From: Sphingomonas parapaucimobilis NBRC 15100
GTDB taxonomy: Bacteria > Pseudomonadota > Alphaproteobacteria > Sphingomonadales > Sphingomonadaceae
NCBI RefSeq assembly: GCF_000787715.1
Contig: NZ_BBPI01000076.1
Coordinates: 58,247-122,246, forward strand
Reading direction: 5' to 3'
Length of the DNA stretch: 64,000 bases
Shown here piece by piece: positions 1-9,687 of this stretch; the stretch's first letter is position 1, and every line of letters begins with the position of its first letter. A program made the position numbers and the translations under genes. The notes under the pieces were generated by a model. The model saw only the letters and a list, made by a program, of their open reading frames with translations, made no database searches and was not told the origin of the DNA.

Positions 1-2
1 TG

Positions 3-83
3 CACCTGCATGGCTTCCGCCTCAGCCTGTCGGATGCCGCGCCGGGCCTGTGCGTGCGCATCGCGCTGCCCCGACCGGCGTGA
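3..83 (+). CDS. Sensor histidine kinase, C-terminal fragment (cut by window edge)
   Basis: Reading from base 3 gives 26 codons and then TGA. The peptide begins HLHGFRLSLSDAAPGL and ends CVRIALPRPA. This resembles the last strand of a HATPase_c domain, where a 'hG..l.l.n..pGl.v.i.lP' ending is common in sensor kinases. Only the tail is visible, so the sensor part, the HisKA type and any partner response regulator lie upstream of the window. A two-component system beside an RND efflux operon would suit a local regulator, but that is inference from position. The overlapping frame starting at base 10 runs into the pump gene and is a shadow. Confidence 0.45.
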   Translation, partial: HLHGFRLSLSDAAPGLCVRIALPRPA

Positions 84-217
84 AATTCATTTAAGTCGTC
101 TGCGCCCGCATATGGCGCGATGGAGCCCCCCGTCGACGACGGACTGCGGGTTCCCCAACCCCTCGATCCCCGCGCCGTCGCCGACACCGCCCATCCCTGA
201 CGGTCACCGGGACGCCC

Positions 218-3200
218 ATGCTTCAGCTCGTCAAGCTCGCCCTCAGCAAACCCTATACCTTCGTCGTCCTCGCGATCCTGATCGTGCTGGGGGGCGGGAT
301 CGCGGCGGTCGAGACACCGACCGACATCTTCCCCGACATCCGCATTCCCGTGATCGCGGCGGTATGGACCTATCGCGGCCTGCCGCCGCGCGACATGTCG
401 GGGCGGGTGATCTATTATTACGAGCGGTCGCTGTCCGCGACCGTCGGCGACATCGACCATATCGAAAGCCAGTCGCTGTCGGGCGTGGGCATCGTGAAGA
501 TCTTCTTCCGCCCGGGCGTCGATATCCGCACCGCCACCGCGCAGGTGACGTCGGCCTCGCAGACCGTGCTGAAGCAGATGCCGCCGGGCATCACCCCGCC
601 GCTGATCCTGAACTACAACGCCTCGACCGTGCCGATCCTGCAACTTGCGCTTTCGGGCAAGGGCCTGTCCGAACAGAAGATTTACGACCTCGGCCAGAAC
701 ATGATCCGCCCCGCGCTGGCCTCGGTGCAGGGGGCGGCGATCCCCTCGCCTTATGGCGGCAAGGAGCGCCAGATCCAGATCGACCTCGATCCCGCCGCGC
801 TTCAGGCGCACCGGCTGTCGGCGACCGACGTCGCCAACGCGCTGGCGCAGCAGAACCAGATCGTGCCTGCGGGCACCGCCAAGATCGGCCAGTATGAATA
901 TAATCTCCGCCTGAACAACAGTCCCGACGCGATCGACGATCTCAACGACCTGCCGATCAGGACGATCGACGGGACGACCGTGCTGATGCGCGACGTGGCG
1001 CATGTCCGCGACGGCTCGCCGCCGCAGCGCAACGAGGTGCGCGTCGATGGCGCACGCTCGGTCCTGATGACGGTACTGAAGAGCGGGTCGGCCTCGACCA
1101 TCGCGATCGTCGATCAGGTCAAGGCGCTGATGCCCAGGCTGGAGGCGACGCTGCCGCCGGGCCTGAGCGTCAAGCCGCTGTCCGACCAGTCGGTGTTCGT
1201 GAAGGCGGCCGTGTCGGGCGTGATGCGCGAAGGCGTGATCGCCGCCGCGCTGACCAGCCTGATGATCCTGCTGTTCCTGGGATCGTGGCGATCGACGGTC
1301 ATCATCGCCGCCTCGATCCCGCTCGCCATCCTGGCCGCCATCGCCGGGCTGGCGCTCGCCGGGCAGACGCTCAACATCATGACGCTGGGCGGCCTGGCGC
1401 TGGCGGTCGGTATCCTGGTCGACGACGCGACCGTCACGATCGAGAATATCAACTGGCACCTGGAGCAGGGCAAGTCGGTGCGCGACGCGATCCTGGACGG
1501 CGCGAAGCAGATCGTCGGCCCGGCCTTCGTCTCGCTGCTGTGCATCTGCATCGCCTTCGTACCGATGTTCTTCCTGCCGGGCGTCGCGGGCTTCCTGTTC
1601 GCGCCGATGGCGATGGCGGTGGTGTTCGCGATGATCGCCTCGTTCGTCCTGTCGCGCACCTTGGTGCCGACCATGGGCAATTACCTGCTGCGCGATCATG
1701 CCAGTTCCCACACCGCCGAGGTGATGGTCAGCCACGACGCGCAGGCCGGACGCCCGGAGAGCCGCAACCCGCTGCGCCGATTCCAGCATGGCTTCGAGCG
1801 TCGGTTCGAGGCGGTGCGCCGCTATTACACCGGCCTGCTCGCCTTCGCGCTCGCCCGGCGGCGGCCCTTCGTCATCGGCTTCATGATCGTGGTGCTGATG
1901 TCGTTCGCGCTGGTGCCGATGCTCGGCCGCAACTTCTTTCCCGCGGTCGATGCGGGCCAGATCAGCCTGCACGTCCGCGCGCCCGTCGGCACCCGGATCG
2001 AGGAGACGGCGGCGCTGTTCGACCATATCGAAAACCGCATCCGCCAGGTCATTCCCGCCGACCAGCTCGACACCATCGTCGACAATATCGGCCTGCCGGT
2101 CAGCGGCATCAACCGCGCCTATTCCAACACCGGCGGCGTCGGCCCGCAGGACGGCGACATCCTGGTCACGCTGAAGGAAGACCACCGCCCGACGCCCGAT
2201 TTCGTCAAGGCGCTGCGCGAACAGCTGCCCCGCGACTTCCCCGGCTCGTCCTTCGCCTTCCTGCCCGCCGATATCGTCAGCCAGATCCTGAACTTCGGTT
2301 CGCCCGCCCCCATCGACGTGCAGGTCGCCGGGCCTGACACGAAGGGGAACGAAGCCTATGCCCGGATGCTGGTCGCCCGGCTGTCGAAGGTGCCGGGGCT
2401 GGCCGATGTCCGCCTGCAACAGGCGTCCAACTATCCCGAATATGCGGTCGACGTGGACCGCGCCCAGGCGAGCCGCCTGGGGATCACCGAGAATGACGTG
2501 ACCCGCAGCCTGTCGGTCAATCTCGCGGGCAGCTCTCAGGTCGCGCCGACCTTCTGGCTCAACCCCAAGAACGGCGTGTCCTATCCGATCGTGGTGCAGT
2601 CGCCGCAATATCGCGCCAGCACCATCGAGCAGCTCGACAACCTGCCGATCACCGGCAGCGCGCCCGGCAGCTTCCAGACGCTGCAGGCGCTGGGCACGCT
2701 GCACCGCGAACCCAGCCCCGCGCTGGTGTCGCATTATGCGGTGCAGCCGGTGTTCGACGTCTATGCGACGCCGCAGGGCCGCGATCTGGGCGCGGTCGCC
2801 GCCGACATCAACCGGGTGCTGGCCCAGACCAAGAGCCAGTTGCCCAAGGGCGCGACGGTCGCGATGCGCGGACAGGTGGAGACGATGAACACCGCCTTCA
2901 CCGGCCTGATCCTCGGCCTCGCGGGTGCGGTCATCCTGATCTACCTGCTGATCGTCGTGAACTTCCAGAGCTGGATCGATCCGCTGGTGATCGTCTCCGC
3001 CCTGCCCGCCGCGCTCGCCGGGATCGTGTGGATGCTGTTCGCGACGCATACGCCGCTCAGCGTGCCCGCCCTGACCGGCGCGATCATGTGCATGGGCGTG
3101 GCGACCGCGAACAGCGTGCTGGTTGTAAGCTTCGCCCGCGAACGGCTGGCCGCCTGCGGCGATGCGATCCAGGCCGCGATGGAAGCCGGGGCCACCCGCT

Positions 3201-3439
3201 TCCGCCCGGTCCTGATGACCGCATTGTCGATGATGATCGGCATGGCCCCCATGGCGCTGGGCCTGGGCGAAGGCGGCGAGCAGAATGCGCCGCTCGGCCG
3301 TGCCGTGATCGGCGGGCTGCTCTGCGCCACGCTCGCCACGCTCGTCTTCGTTCCCGTCGTCTTCGCCATCGCGCATCGCCGCCAGAAGGCGACCGCGCCC
3401 ACCCCCCTTATGCCCAACGGAGAAGCCATCCATGCATGA
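218..3439 (+). CDS. RND efflux pump, inner-membrane permease (HAE-1/AcrB-like)
   Basis: A 1073-residue proton-driven tripartite efflux permease. It starts with TM1 at about residues 12-30, has a large periplasmic loop (about 35-330) and the TM2-6 block (about 335-480). A second periplasmic loop (about 570-860) and a terminal TM block (about 865-1060) follow, which is the duplicated AcrB layout. The TM4 motif GILVDDATVTIEN carries two adjacent acidic residues (Asp402 and Asp403), matching the proton-relay pair of AcrB. No methionine triad typical of CusA metal pumps was seen, so organic substrates such as drugs, solvents or metabolites are more likely; the substrate cannot be named. The gene is first in a pump-adaptor-OMF operon and overlaps the adaptor by 8 bp. 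The ATG at 218 fits the hydrophobic start, although its ribosome binding site is weak. Confidence 0.93.
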   Translation: MLQLVKLALSKPYTFVVLAILIVLGGGIAAVETPTDIFPDIRIPVIAAVWTYRGLPPRDMSGRVIYYYERSLSATVGDIDHIESQSLSGVGIVKIFFRPGVDIRTATAQVTSASQTVLKQMPPGITPPLILNYNASTVPILQLALSGKGLSEQKIYDLGQNMIRPALASVQGAAIPSPYGGKERQIQIDLDPAALQAHRLSATDVANALAQQNQIVPAGTAKIGQYEYNLRLNNSPDAIDDLNDLPIRTIDGTTVLMRDVAHVRDGSPPQRNEVRVDGARSVLMTVLKSGSASTIAIVDQVKALMPRLEATLPPGLSVKPLSDQSVFVKAAVSGVMREGVIAAALTSLMILLFLGSWRSTVIIAASIPLAILAAIAGLALAGQTLNIMTLGGLALAVGILVDDATVTIENINWHLEQGKSVRDAILDGAKQIVGPAFVSLLCICIAFVPMFFLPGVAGFLFAPMAMAVVFAMIASFVLSRTLVPTMGNYLLRDHASSHTAEVMVSHDAQAGRPESRNPLRRFQHGFERRFEAVRRYYTGLLAFALARRRPFVIGFMIVVLMSFALVPMLGRNFFPAVDAGQISLHVRAPVGTRIEETAALFDHIENRIRQVIPADQLDTIVDNIGLPVSGINRAYSNTGGVGPQDGDILVTLKEDHRPTPDFVKALREQLPRDFPGSSFAFLPADIVSQILNFGSPAPIDVQVAGPDTKGNEAYARMLVARLSKVPGLADVRLQQASNYPEYAVDVDRAQASRLGITENDVTRSLSVNLAGSSQVAPTFWLNPKNGVSYPIVVQSPQYRASTIEQLDNLPITGSAPGSFQTLQALGTLHREPSPALVSHYAVQPVFDVYATPQGRDLGAVAADINRVLAQTKSQLPKGATVAMRGQVETMNTAFTGLILGLAGAVILIYLLIVVNFQSWIDPLVIVSALPAALAGIVWMLFATHTPLSVPALTGAIMCMGVATANSVLVVSFARERLAACGDAIQAAMEAGATRFRPVLMTALSMMIGMAPMALGLGEGGEQNAPLGRAVIGGLLCATLATLVFVPVVFAIAHRRQKATAPTPLMPNGEAIHA

Positions 3440-4607
3440 CGCCGCCCCGGCCCCCGCTGTGTCGGCCGACACGCCCAGCCCCAAGGGCCTGAAGATCGCA
3501 GGTCTTGCCGCCGCCGTGCTGGCGATCGGGACCGTGGGCGTGGGAACCCTGACCCGAGGCCATGACGTCGCGGCGGCGGCCAGCTGGTCCGCCACCAACG
3601 CCATCCCGACCGTCCACCTGATCCCCGTCCAGCGTGGCGCGGCGAGCGAAGCGCTGGACCTGCCCGCCACGCTGGAGGCCTGGGAAGCCGCGCGGCTTTT
3701 CCCCCGTGTCGGCGGCTATGTGCGCAGCTGGTCGCAGGACATCGGCGCGCATGTCGCGGCCGGACAGGCGCTGGGGGTCATCGACACGCCCGAACTCGAC
3801 CAGCAGATCGGCCAGGCGCGCGCTGCGCTCGCCAGTGCCGTTGCGCATGAAAAGCTGGCGCGCAGTACGGCGGCGCGCTGGAGCGACCTGCTGACCACCT
3901 CCTCGGTGTCCAAGCAGGAGGTCGACGAGAAGAACGGCGATCTCGCGGTCAAGACGGCGGGCGTCGCCGAAGCGCGCGCCGCCCTGTCGCGGCTGGAGGC
4001 GATGAAGCGCTATGCCGTGGTCCGGGCACCCTTTGCCGGTGTCGTCACGGCGCGCAATGCCGAGGTCGGCGATCTCGTCGGTCCCGGTGCCGCCGCCCAG
4101 GCACCGATGTTCGGCGTCGCCGACACGCATCGGATCAGGGTCTATGTCAACGTCCCGCAGTCGCTGTCGGCCACGATCAAGCCGGGCATGACCGCGACGC
4201 TGACCGTCCCCGCCTTTCCGGGCCGCCGCTTCACCGCGACGGTCGCGGGCCTGTCGAGCGCGGTCGATCCCCAGTCCGGCGCGTTCCGGGTCCAGTTGCT
4301 CGCCGACAATCCCGACGGCCTGCTGAAACCCGGCGGCTATGCCCAGGCGCGGTTCGATCTGCCCGGACAGCCGGGCGCGGCACAGGTGCCGTCCAGCGCC
4401 ATCCTGTTCGGCGCGGGCGGGGCTCAGGTCGCCACCGTCGATCCGCGCGGCCATGTCGTGATGCATCAGGTCCATATCGGGCAGGACAATGGCCCGACCG
4501 TACAAGTCCTGTCCGGCATCACGCCCGGCGAACAGATCGTCGACAACCCGCCGGACTCGCTGGCGCAGGGCGAACTGGTCCGCGTCGGGCAGAACCATCA
4601 TGGCTAA
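3432..4607 (+). CDS. RND efflux periplasmic adaptor (membrane fusion protein)
   Basis: A 391-residue HlyD/AcrA-type adaptor that joins the inner-membrane pump to the outer-membrane channel. A single N-terminal transmembrane helix (about residues 20-40) anchors it. A lipoyl half (ATLEAWEAARLFPRVGGYV) leads into an alpha-hairpin of about 60 residues (about 115-180), then the second lipoyl half (VVRAPFAGVVTARNAEVGD), a beta-barrel and a membrane-proximal domain. The ATG overlaps the end of the pump gene by 8 bp, and its own stop overlaps the next gene by 8 bp, so the three are translationally coupled. There is no lipobox, so it is membrane-anchored rather than lipidated. Confidence 0.92.
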   Translation: MHDAAPAPAVSADTPSPKGLKIAGLAAAVLAIGTVGVGTLTRGHDVAAAASWSATNAIPTVHLIPVQRGAASEALDLPATLEAWEAARLFPRVGGYVRSWSQDIGAHVAAGQALGVIDTPELDQQIGQARAALASAVAHEKLARSTAARWSDLLTTSSVSKQEVDEKNGDLAVKTAGVAEARAALSRLEAMKRYAVVRAPFAGVVTARNAEVGDLVGPGAAAQAPMFGVADTHRIRVYVNVPQSLSATIKPGMTATLTVPAFPGRRFTATVAGLSSAVDPQSGAFRVQLLADNPDGLLKPGGYAQARFDLPGQPGAAQVPSSAILFGAGGAQVATVDPRGHVVMHQVHIGQDNGPTVQVLSGITPGEQIVDNPPDSLAQGELVRVGQNHHG

Positions 4608-6039
4608 GCCCCTGACCCGCTGGCTCGCCGGTGCCGCGCTGGCGCTGCTGGGCGGATGCTCGATGGCCCCCGCCTATCGCCCGCCAGCCCTGCCCGCCCC
4701 GGCCGCGTTCAAGGAGATGCCGACCGCCGGGGACGCGGTGTGGAAGCCCGTCGATGCGACCGCCGCCACCGCGCTGCCCGCCGCCTGGTGGACCGGCTTC
4801 GGCGATCCGCTGCTCGACCGGCTGGAGGCGCGAATCGACAGCGACAATCCGACGCTGGCGGGGGCGCTGGCCCGCTATGACATGGCCCGCGCCACCCTGG
4901 CGGGCGCGCGTTCCGGGCTGTTTCCCCGTGTCGAACTGACACCGGGCGTCCTCCGCAACCGACAGTCGGACGAGCGCCCCTTGCGCGGCGGTTCGCAGCC
5001 GGATTTTTACACCGCCGCGACGCTGGGCGGCGACATATCCTATGAGGCCGACCTGTGGGGGCGCGTGCGCAACTCGGTCGCCTCCGGCCGCGCGCTCGCC
5101 GAGGCCAGCCGCGACGATATGGCGGCGGTCAAGCTGGCGCTTCAGGGGCAATTGGCGGCCGACTTCGTGCGCCTGCGGGGGCAGGACCAGCAACTGGCGC
5201 TGCTCACCCAGACGATCGATGCCCTCGCCAAGGCCGACGCCCTGACCCGCAACCGCTTCCGCGGCGGCATCGCGACGGGCATGGATGTCGGCCGGGCGGG
5301 CGCGCTGCTCGGCGAAGCCCGGGCGCAATATGCCGCATTGCAGGCCGATCGCGCCCTGACCGAACATGCGATCGCCAGCCTGGTCGGCCAGCCCGCCTCG
5401 GTGTTTTCCATCCCGGAACGCGATACCCCGCTCCACCTGCCGAGCATTCCGGTCGGCGTCCCCTCGACCCTGCTCGCCAAGCGCCCCGATATCGCGGCGG
5501 CCGAGCGGCGCATGGCGGCGGCCAATGCGCGGATCGGCGTCGCCAAGGCGGCGTTCTTTCCCCAGATCACGCTGGGCGGCACAGGCGGATTCCAGGGCAC
5601 GGCGCTGGCCGGGCTGGTCGCGGCCCCGAACATATTCTGGGCGATCGGACCGGGCGCGATCCTCAACCTTTTCGACGGCGGCAAGCGGCGCGCCGATGTC
5701 GCCGCCGCGCGGGCGGACTGGGATGCCGCCGCCGCCGACTATCGAGTCCGTGCCCTGGGAGCATTCCAGGACATCGAGGATGCCCTGGCCACGTTGCGTC
5801 ATCTCGACGAGGCGCAGGCCGCACAGGATCAGGCGGTCCGATCCGCCGCCAGCACCAGTGCCATCGCGCTGGATCGCTATATCAAGGGCGCGGCCACCTA
5901 TCTGGATGTCGCCACCGCCCAGGAAAGCCTGCTCCGCGACCAGCAAAGCGCCCTGTCGCTGCAGACCCGACGCCTGACCGCCACCGTCGCACTGGCCCGC
6001 GCGCTAGGGGGAGGATCATGGTCTGCGCGACCGGCATAG
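4600..6039 (+). CDS. Outer-membrane efflux lipoprotein, NodT/OprM family
   Basis: A 479-residue outer-membrane factor that completes the tripartite pump. The start chosen is the ATG at 4600, inside the end of the adaptor gene. It gives a lipoprotein signal, MAKPLTRWLAGAALALLGGC, with lipobox LGGC and Cys20. The longer upstream frame lacks such a signal. Two tandem OEP repeats follow (about residues 60-250 and 270-465), and 'LLAKRPDIAAAERRMAAANARIGVAKAAFFP' -type family signatures cover about residues 295-325. It is the last gene of the operon and ends 24 bp before a convergent kinase gene; no clear terminator hairpin lies between them. Confidence 0.92.
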   Translation: MAKPLTRWLAGAALALLGGCSMAPAYRPPALPAPAAFKEMPTAGDAVWKPVDATAATALPAAWWTGFGDPLLDRLEARIDSDNPTLAGALARYDMARATLAGARSGLFPRVELTPGVLRNRQSDERPLRGGSQPDFYTAATLGGDISYEADLWGRVRNSVASGRALAEASRDDMAAVKLALQGQLAADFVRLRGQDQQLALLTQTIDALAKADALTRNRFRGGIATGMDVGRAGALLGEARAQYAALQADRALTEHAIASLVGQPASVFSIPERDTPLHLPSIPVGVPSTLLAKRPDIAAAERRMAAANARIGVAKAAFFPQITLGGTGGFQGTALAGLVAAPNIFWAIGPGAILNLFDGGKRRADVAAARADWDAAAADYRVRALGAFQDIEDALATLRHLDEAQAAQDQAVRSAASTSAIALDRYIKGAATYLDVATAQESLLRDQQSALSLQTRRLTATVALARALGGGSWSARPA

Positions 6040-6063
6040 CCTGATCCTCGCCTGCGTCCCGCA

Positions 6064-7917
6064 TCAGAGGGCGGCGTCCGCCAGGCGCCCCCTCAGCTTC
6101 AGCATCAGTCCCTCGGGACGGTAATCGGTCGCGGACAATTCCTTGAAATAGGACCGCAGCGACCGTTCGATCAGAACGGAACCGAAGCCTTTGCATCGCG
6201 GCGGGGTGACGGGCGGGCCGCCACGCTCCGACCATTGCACGGACAGCCGCGCGTCGTCGTCCACCCCGTCCACCGACCAATGCAGCGTCGCGATACCCGT
6301 ATCGTTGGAGAGGGCGCCATATTTGGCTGCGTTCGTCGCCAGCTCGTGCAGCGCCAGGGCAAAGGCCATGCTGGCTTCGGGTTGCAGGACGATCGGCGGA
6401 CCGTCGATGATGATCCGCTCGCCGATGCCGCCATGCGGGGCGAGCGTGCGCTCCGCCAATTCGCGCAGGTCGGCGGATCGCCACGACTTGCCGGTCAGGA
6501 TGTCCGTCGCGCCGCCCAGCGCGACGAGGCGCGCCGACAGGGCGTTTGCGGCGGTTTGGGTGTCGGGCGAATTGCGCAGCGTCTGCTGCGCGACCGACTG
6601 GATGACGGACAGGACGTTCTTCAGGCGATGGGCCAGTTCGCCGTTGAGGTATCGCATATCCTCCTCGGCCTGCTTGCGCTCGCGAATGTCACGGGTGACC
6701 GTCCCGTATCCGACCATTTCGCCGCTCGCATCGGTAATGGGGAAAACCGAATAGAGCATCGGGATCAGTTCGCCGGTCCCGAAATGCCGGAAGAGCACGT
6801 CACCCGACCAGCTTCCCCGCTCCGCAACGGCCGGAAGAGCGTCCTGCATCACGATTTCCAGGGCGTCGGGCAGGAAGAAATCGGCGATCGAAAGCGATGT
6901 ATAGTCCACATCCTCCAGTCCGACGATGCTGCGGGCAGCGTCGTTCATGAAGAATATGCGCCCGTCGAGATGGGCCATCGCCACGAAGTCGGTGCTGTTC
7001 TCCACCAGCCGGACGAAGCGGTCGCGCTCTTCCTCGCTCTCACGCAGATCGGTGATGTCGCGCGAGACCGACAGGATACGGTCCCAACGCCCATCGGCGT
7101 CGAATATGGGGCTGACCGCCACGTGCCACCATTTCCAGTTGCCCTTCATGGTGCTGGCGCGCCCGATGAAGCTGGAGGACTGGCCCGCCCGCGCGGCCTC
7201 AAGGGCAGCCCTGGCCTCCCGATGGCCGTCGCCCGTCCAGAAATCCGGCCACGGACAGCCAAGGATGGCGTTGAAGTCGCTGACCTCCATCACCCGCTGT
7301 CCGCCATCGCTCATGAAGGCCAGCTTGCCATCGAGATCGAGGACCTTGATGCAATCGGTCGAACTGGCGAGGACGCTGCCGGTGAAGGATTCGCGTTCCC
7401 GCAGATTCTCGAACGCCCTGTCCCGATCGCGAAGGGCGCGAACCCGCTCGGTACTGTCCGAACAGATGTTCAACAGTCCCGCGATTCGCCCGCTTTCATC
7501 ATGAACCGGCGAATAGGCGAAATTCCACCAGCTTTGCTCGTCGATGCCGTGCCGGGTCATGGTGATCGGCTGGTCACGAATGGCGACACGCTCGCCGGCA
7601 AAGGCGCGGTCGATCAACGGGTGGAGCACGTCCCATCGCTCGCGCCATGTCCCGGCCGCCGACAGCCCCAGGGCCTCGGGGTGACGGCCGCCCAAAATCC
7701 GAGCATATTCATCATTGTAGATCTGGATCCGATCAGCCCCCCAGATCAGGCACATCGCCTGACCGGCGTGGAGCATGATGTCGACAGCGGTGCAAAGACT
7801 TTGCGGCCAGTCCGCCAAGGCGCCGACCGATGTCGCGGCCCAGTCATGGGCACGCACCCGCTCCATCATCATGGGGCCATGCCCGGGCGGTCCGCCGTCG
7901 TCCTTGCCAAAGTCCAT
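6064..7917 (-). CDS. Soluble multi-PAS sensor histidine kinase, HWE family
   Basis: A 617-residue kinase with no membrane segments, so a cytoplasmic sensor. Three PAS/PAC units can be read: about residues 30-170, 180-305 and 310-425, each closing with a PAC-like 'DSTERVR', 'RDITDLRES' or 'RDIRERKQAEED'. The transmitter carries the phospho-acceptor box (LAHRLKNVLSVIQSVAQQ), the N-box HELATNAAKYGAL and the family-defining WSERGGP, with the final GFG.. box. HWE kinases are common in alphaproteobacteria and often feed the general stress response or light sensing. No response regulator lies nearby and the PAS1 ligand cannot be told, so the output is unknown. It is monocistronic as far as the window shows. 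Confidence 0.9.
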   Translation of the reverse strand: MDFGKDDGGPPGHGPMMMERVRAHDWAATSVGALADWPQSLCTAVDIMLHAGQAMCLIWGADRIQIYNDEYARILGGRHPEALGLSAAGTWRERWDVLHPLIDRAFAGERVAIRDQPITMTRHGIDEQSWWNFAYSPVHDESGRIAGLLNICSDSTERVRALRDRDRAFENLRERESFTGSVLASSTDCIKVLDLDGKLAFMSDGGQRVMEVSDFNAILGCPWPDFWTGDGHREARAALEAARAGQSSSFIGRASTMKGNWKWWHVAVSPIFDADGRWDRILSVSRDITDLRESEEERDRFVRLVENSTDFVAMAHLDGRIFFMNDAARSIVGLEDVDYTSLSIADFFLPDALEIVMQDALPAVAERGSWSGDVLFRHFGTGELIPMLYSVFPITDASGEMVGYGTVTRDIRERKQAEEDMRYLNGELAHRLKNVLSVIQSVAQQTLRNSPDTQTAANALSARLVALGGATDILTGKSWRSADLRELAERTLAPHGGIGERIIIDGPPIVLQPEASMAFALALHELATNAAKYGALSNDTGIATLHWSVDGVDDDARLSVQWSERGGPPVTPPRCKGFGSVLIERSLRSYFKELSATDYRPEGLMLKLRGRLADAAL

Positions 7918-8149
7918 TTGTCTTCCGCCCCCGGCTGTTGATCAGAAAGCCGTCATGCGCTTGCTGCCACCCTGTCGGGCAATGGCCTAACCCAAGCCAG
8001 GCCAGAGATAAAGCAACCCGTCTGACCGGATGGACATGCCAATGCCTTCGCGGGATTCGGCGGTGACGTGCCGATCGGTCAACACCGTCGAAGGTGGAGG
8101 GCGGGGACAGCGTGATCAGGGCGCCCTGCTGCTGCCAGAAAAATATCAG

Positions 8150-9625
8150 CTATGCCGGTGTTAGCCAGCCGCCCTTGAACCCGGCGCGTTCCAGCCCGGC
8201 GCGGATATAGGGGTTCTTCTGCATCGTCTTCCAGATCAGGCCGCTGCGCCAGTTTTCGATCATGCACGCGATCGGCCCCTGGTCGATGCCGAGGAAGTCG
8301 TCCGCGACCCAGCCGATATAGGGCACCACCTTGCCATGCTGCAGCTTGACGTCGGTCAGGGTCAGCGTCGGATTGAAGCTGTCGCGAAAGCCGTAGCGGT
8401 CGTAGATCGCGGTGCCATAGGTGGAATACATCGCACGCGCGGCGGGCAGCACGATCTCGGGCGCGAAGGCCACCGAGCCCAGCGCGGCGGTGGCTGCGAT
8501 CGTGCCGTCGTCGCGGTCGCCGGGGCCGCGCGCCGAATAGGAGAAGAATTCGCGCTTGCGCCCGTTGATCTCGCGCACGAAATCCCCCGGCCCGTCGCAC
8601 GCGGTCAGCCCCCAGACATTCTCGCCATAGCCGCGCCAGCCCGCCGGATTGTTGATTGCATAGCGGCGCTGCGCATAGGTCGCGCGGCGGCTATTCTCGA
8701 AATAATCGAAACCGCGCCGTTTGGAATAGGTGTCCATCAGCCCGCGAAAGTCGATCCACACCTGACTGTACTGATGCCCGAACAACGGCGGGAAGGCGGT
8801 GAAGGGATTGTCGTATTTCTCGTCCCAGGACGGGTCGAACTTGGCGGTCCATGCGTCCCATGTCGTCGGCGGCAGCGCATGGGTCGGCGAGCCCAGCGCC
8901 AGGACGTAGAGGATCAGGCTTTCGTTATAGATGTTCCAGTCGGAGCCGATGAAGCCGCTTTCGGGATGCCAGCCCATCGAGACGAAAGGCTTGCGCGGCG
9001 AGATCCAGTCCCATTCGACCGCGCGGTAGAGCTGGTCGGCGAGCGCACGGATTTCCCGCTCGGCCGGGTCCGCCTCGTCGTCGAACCAGCTCTGCGCGAA
9101 CAGGACGCCGCCCAGCAGCAGCGCGGTGTCGATCGTCGACAGCTCGGTCCTGGCGAAGCGATGTCCCTTGGTGACGCCGAGGAAGTGGTAGAAAAAGCCC
9201 TTATAGCCGGTCATCCCCTCCTTGTCCGGCCCCTGCGGTGCGTTCGCGAAGAAGCGCAGCGTGGCCAGCGTGCGCTGCGCGGCGGCGGCCCGCGTGATCC
9301 AGCCGCGCGTCGCCGCGATCGGATAGGTGGTCAGCGCAAAGCCGACCGCCGCGATCGAGGCGAAGCTGGGGGTCGGCCAGCGATCGGGGGCCAGCCCGGT
9401 CACCTGATCGGTGGTGTTCCAGAAATAGCTGACGGTCCGACGCTGGATATCGTCCATCAGCGGGTCGCTGGCGCTCGCCGGGGTGCTGCCGAGCCTTGGC
9501 AACTCTCCGGGGAAGGCCAGCAGCGGCGCCCGCTTCGGCGCGAGCGGCCCGGCGGTGCAACCGGCCAGCCACCCCGTCCCGCCCAGCGCCGTGGCGCGCA
9601 GGATATCGCGTCGATCGAACGTCAT
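8150..9625 (-). CDS. Glucoamylase-like glucan hydrolase (PF10091 / GH144-like), Tat lipoprotein
   Basis: A 491-residue exported protein. The N-terminus shows a twin-arginine pattern (DRRDILRA) followed by a lipobox ending LAGC, so a folded, lipid-anchored periplasmic or outer-membrane enzyme is expected. The body matches the COG5368/PF10091 family: an (alpha/alpha)6 barrel with YFWNTTDQVTGLAPDR near residue 70 and a family block near 310-345 (QRRYAINNPAGWRGYGENVWG). Characterised members of CAZy family GH144 cleave beta-1,2-glucan or its oligosaccharides, but many PF10091 proteins are uncharacterised, so the substrate is a guess. It is the last gene of a reverse-strand group lacI-receptor-hydrolase, opposite a GH3 beta-glucosidase, which fits a small glucan-use locus. 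Confidence 0.75.
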   Translation of the reverse strand: MTFDRRDILRATALGGTGWLAGCTAGPLAPKRAPLLAFPGELPRLGSTPASASDPLMDDIQRRTVSYFWNTTDQVTGLAPDRWPTPSFASIAAVGFALTTYPIAATRGWITRAAAAQRTLATLRFFANAPQGPDKEGMTGYKGFFYHFLGVTKGHRFARTELSTIDTALLLGGVLFAQSWFDDEADPAEREIRALADQLYRAVEWDWISPRKPFVSMGWHPESGFIGSDWNIYNESLILYVLALGSPTHALPPTTWDAWTAKFDPSWDEKYDNPFTAFPPLFGHQYSQVWIDFRGLMDTYSKRRGFDYFENSRRATYAQRRYAINNPAGWRGYGENVWGLTACDGPGDFVREINGRKREFFSYSARGPGDRDDGTIAATAALGSVAFAPEIVLPAARAMYSTYGTAIYDRYGFRDSFNPTLTLTDVKLQHGKVVPYIGWVADDFLGIDQGPIACMIENWRSGLIWKTMQKNPYIRAGLERAGFKGGWLTPA

Positions 9626-9687
9626 GCGGTTATTCTCGATTCTGTACCGTCACCCCGACATCGGCCGGGGTGACGGTGGAGGACGCA

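Noticed and set aside
84..217. A small gene between the kinase tail and the RND pump
   Set aside because: No frame with a credible start, ribosome binding site or conserved-looking product; it most likely holds the pump promoter.
218..3439. CusA-type heavy-metal pump
   Set aside because: No metal-binding methionine cluster was seen and no cus regulator or metal-binding adaptor is adjacent.
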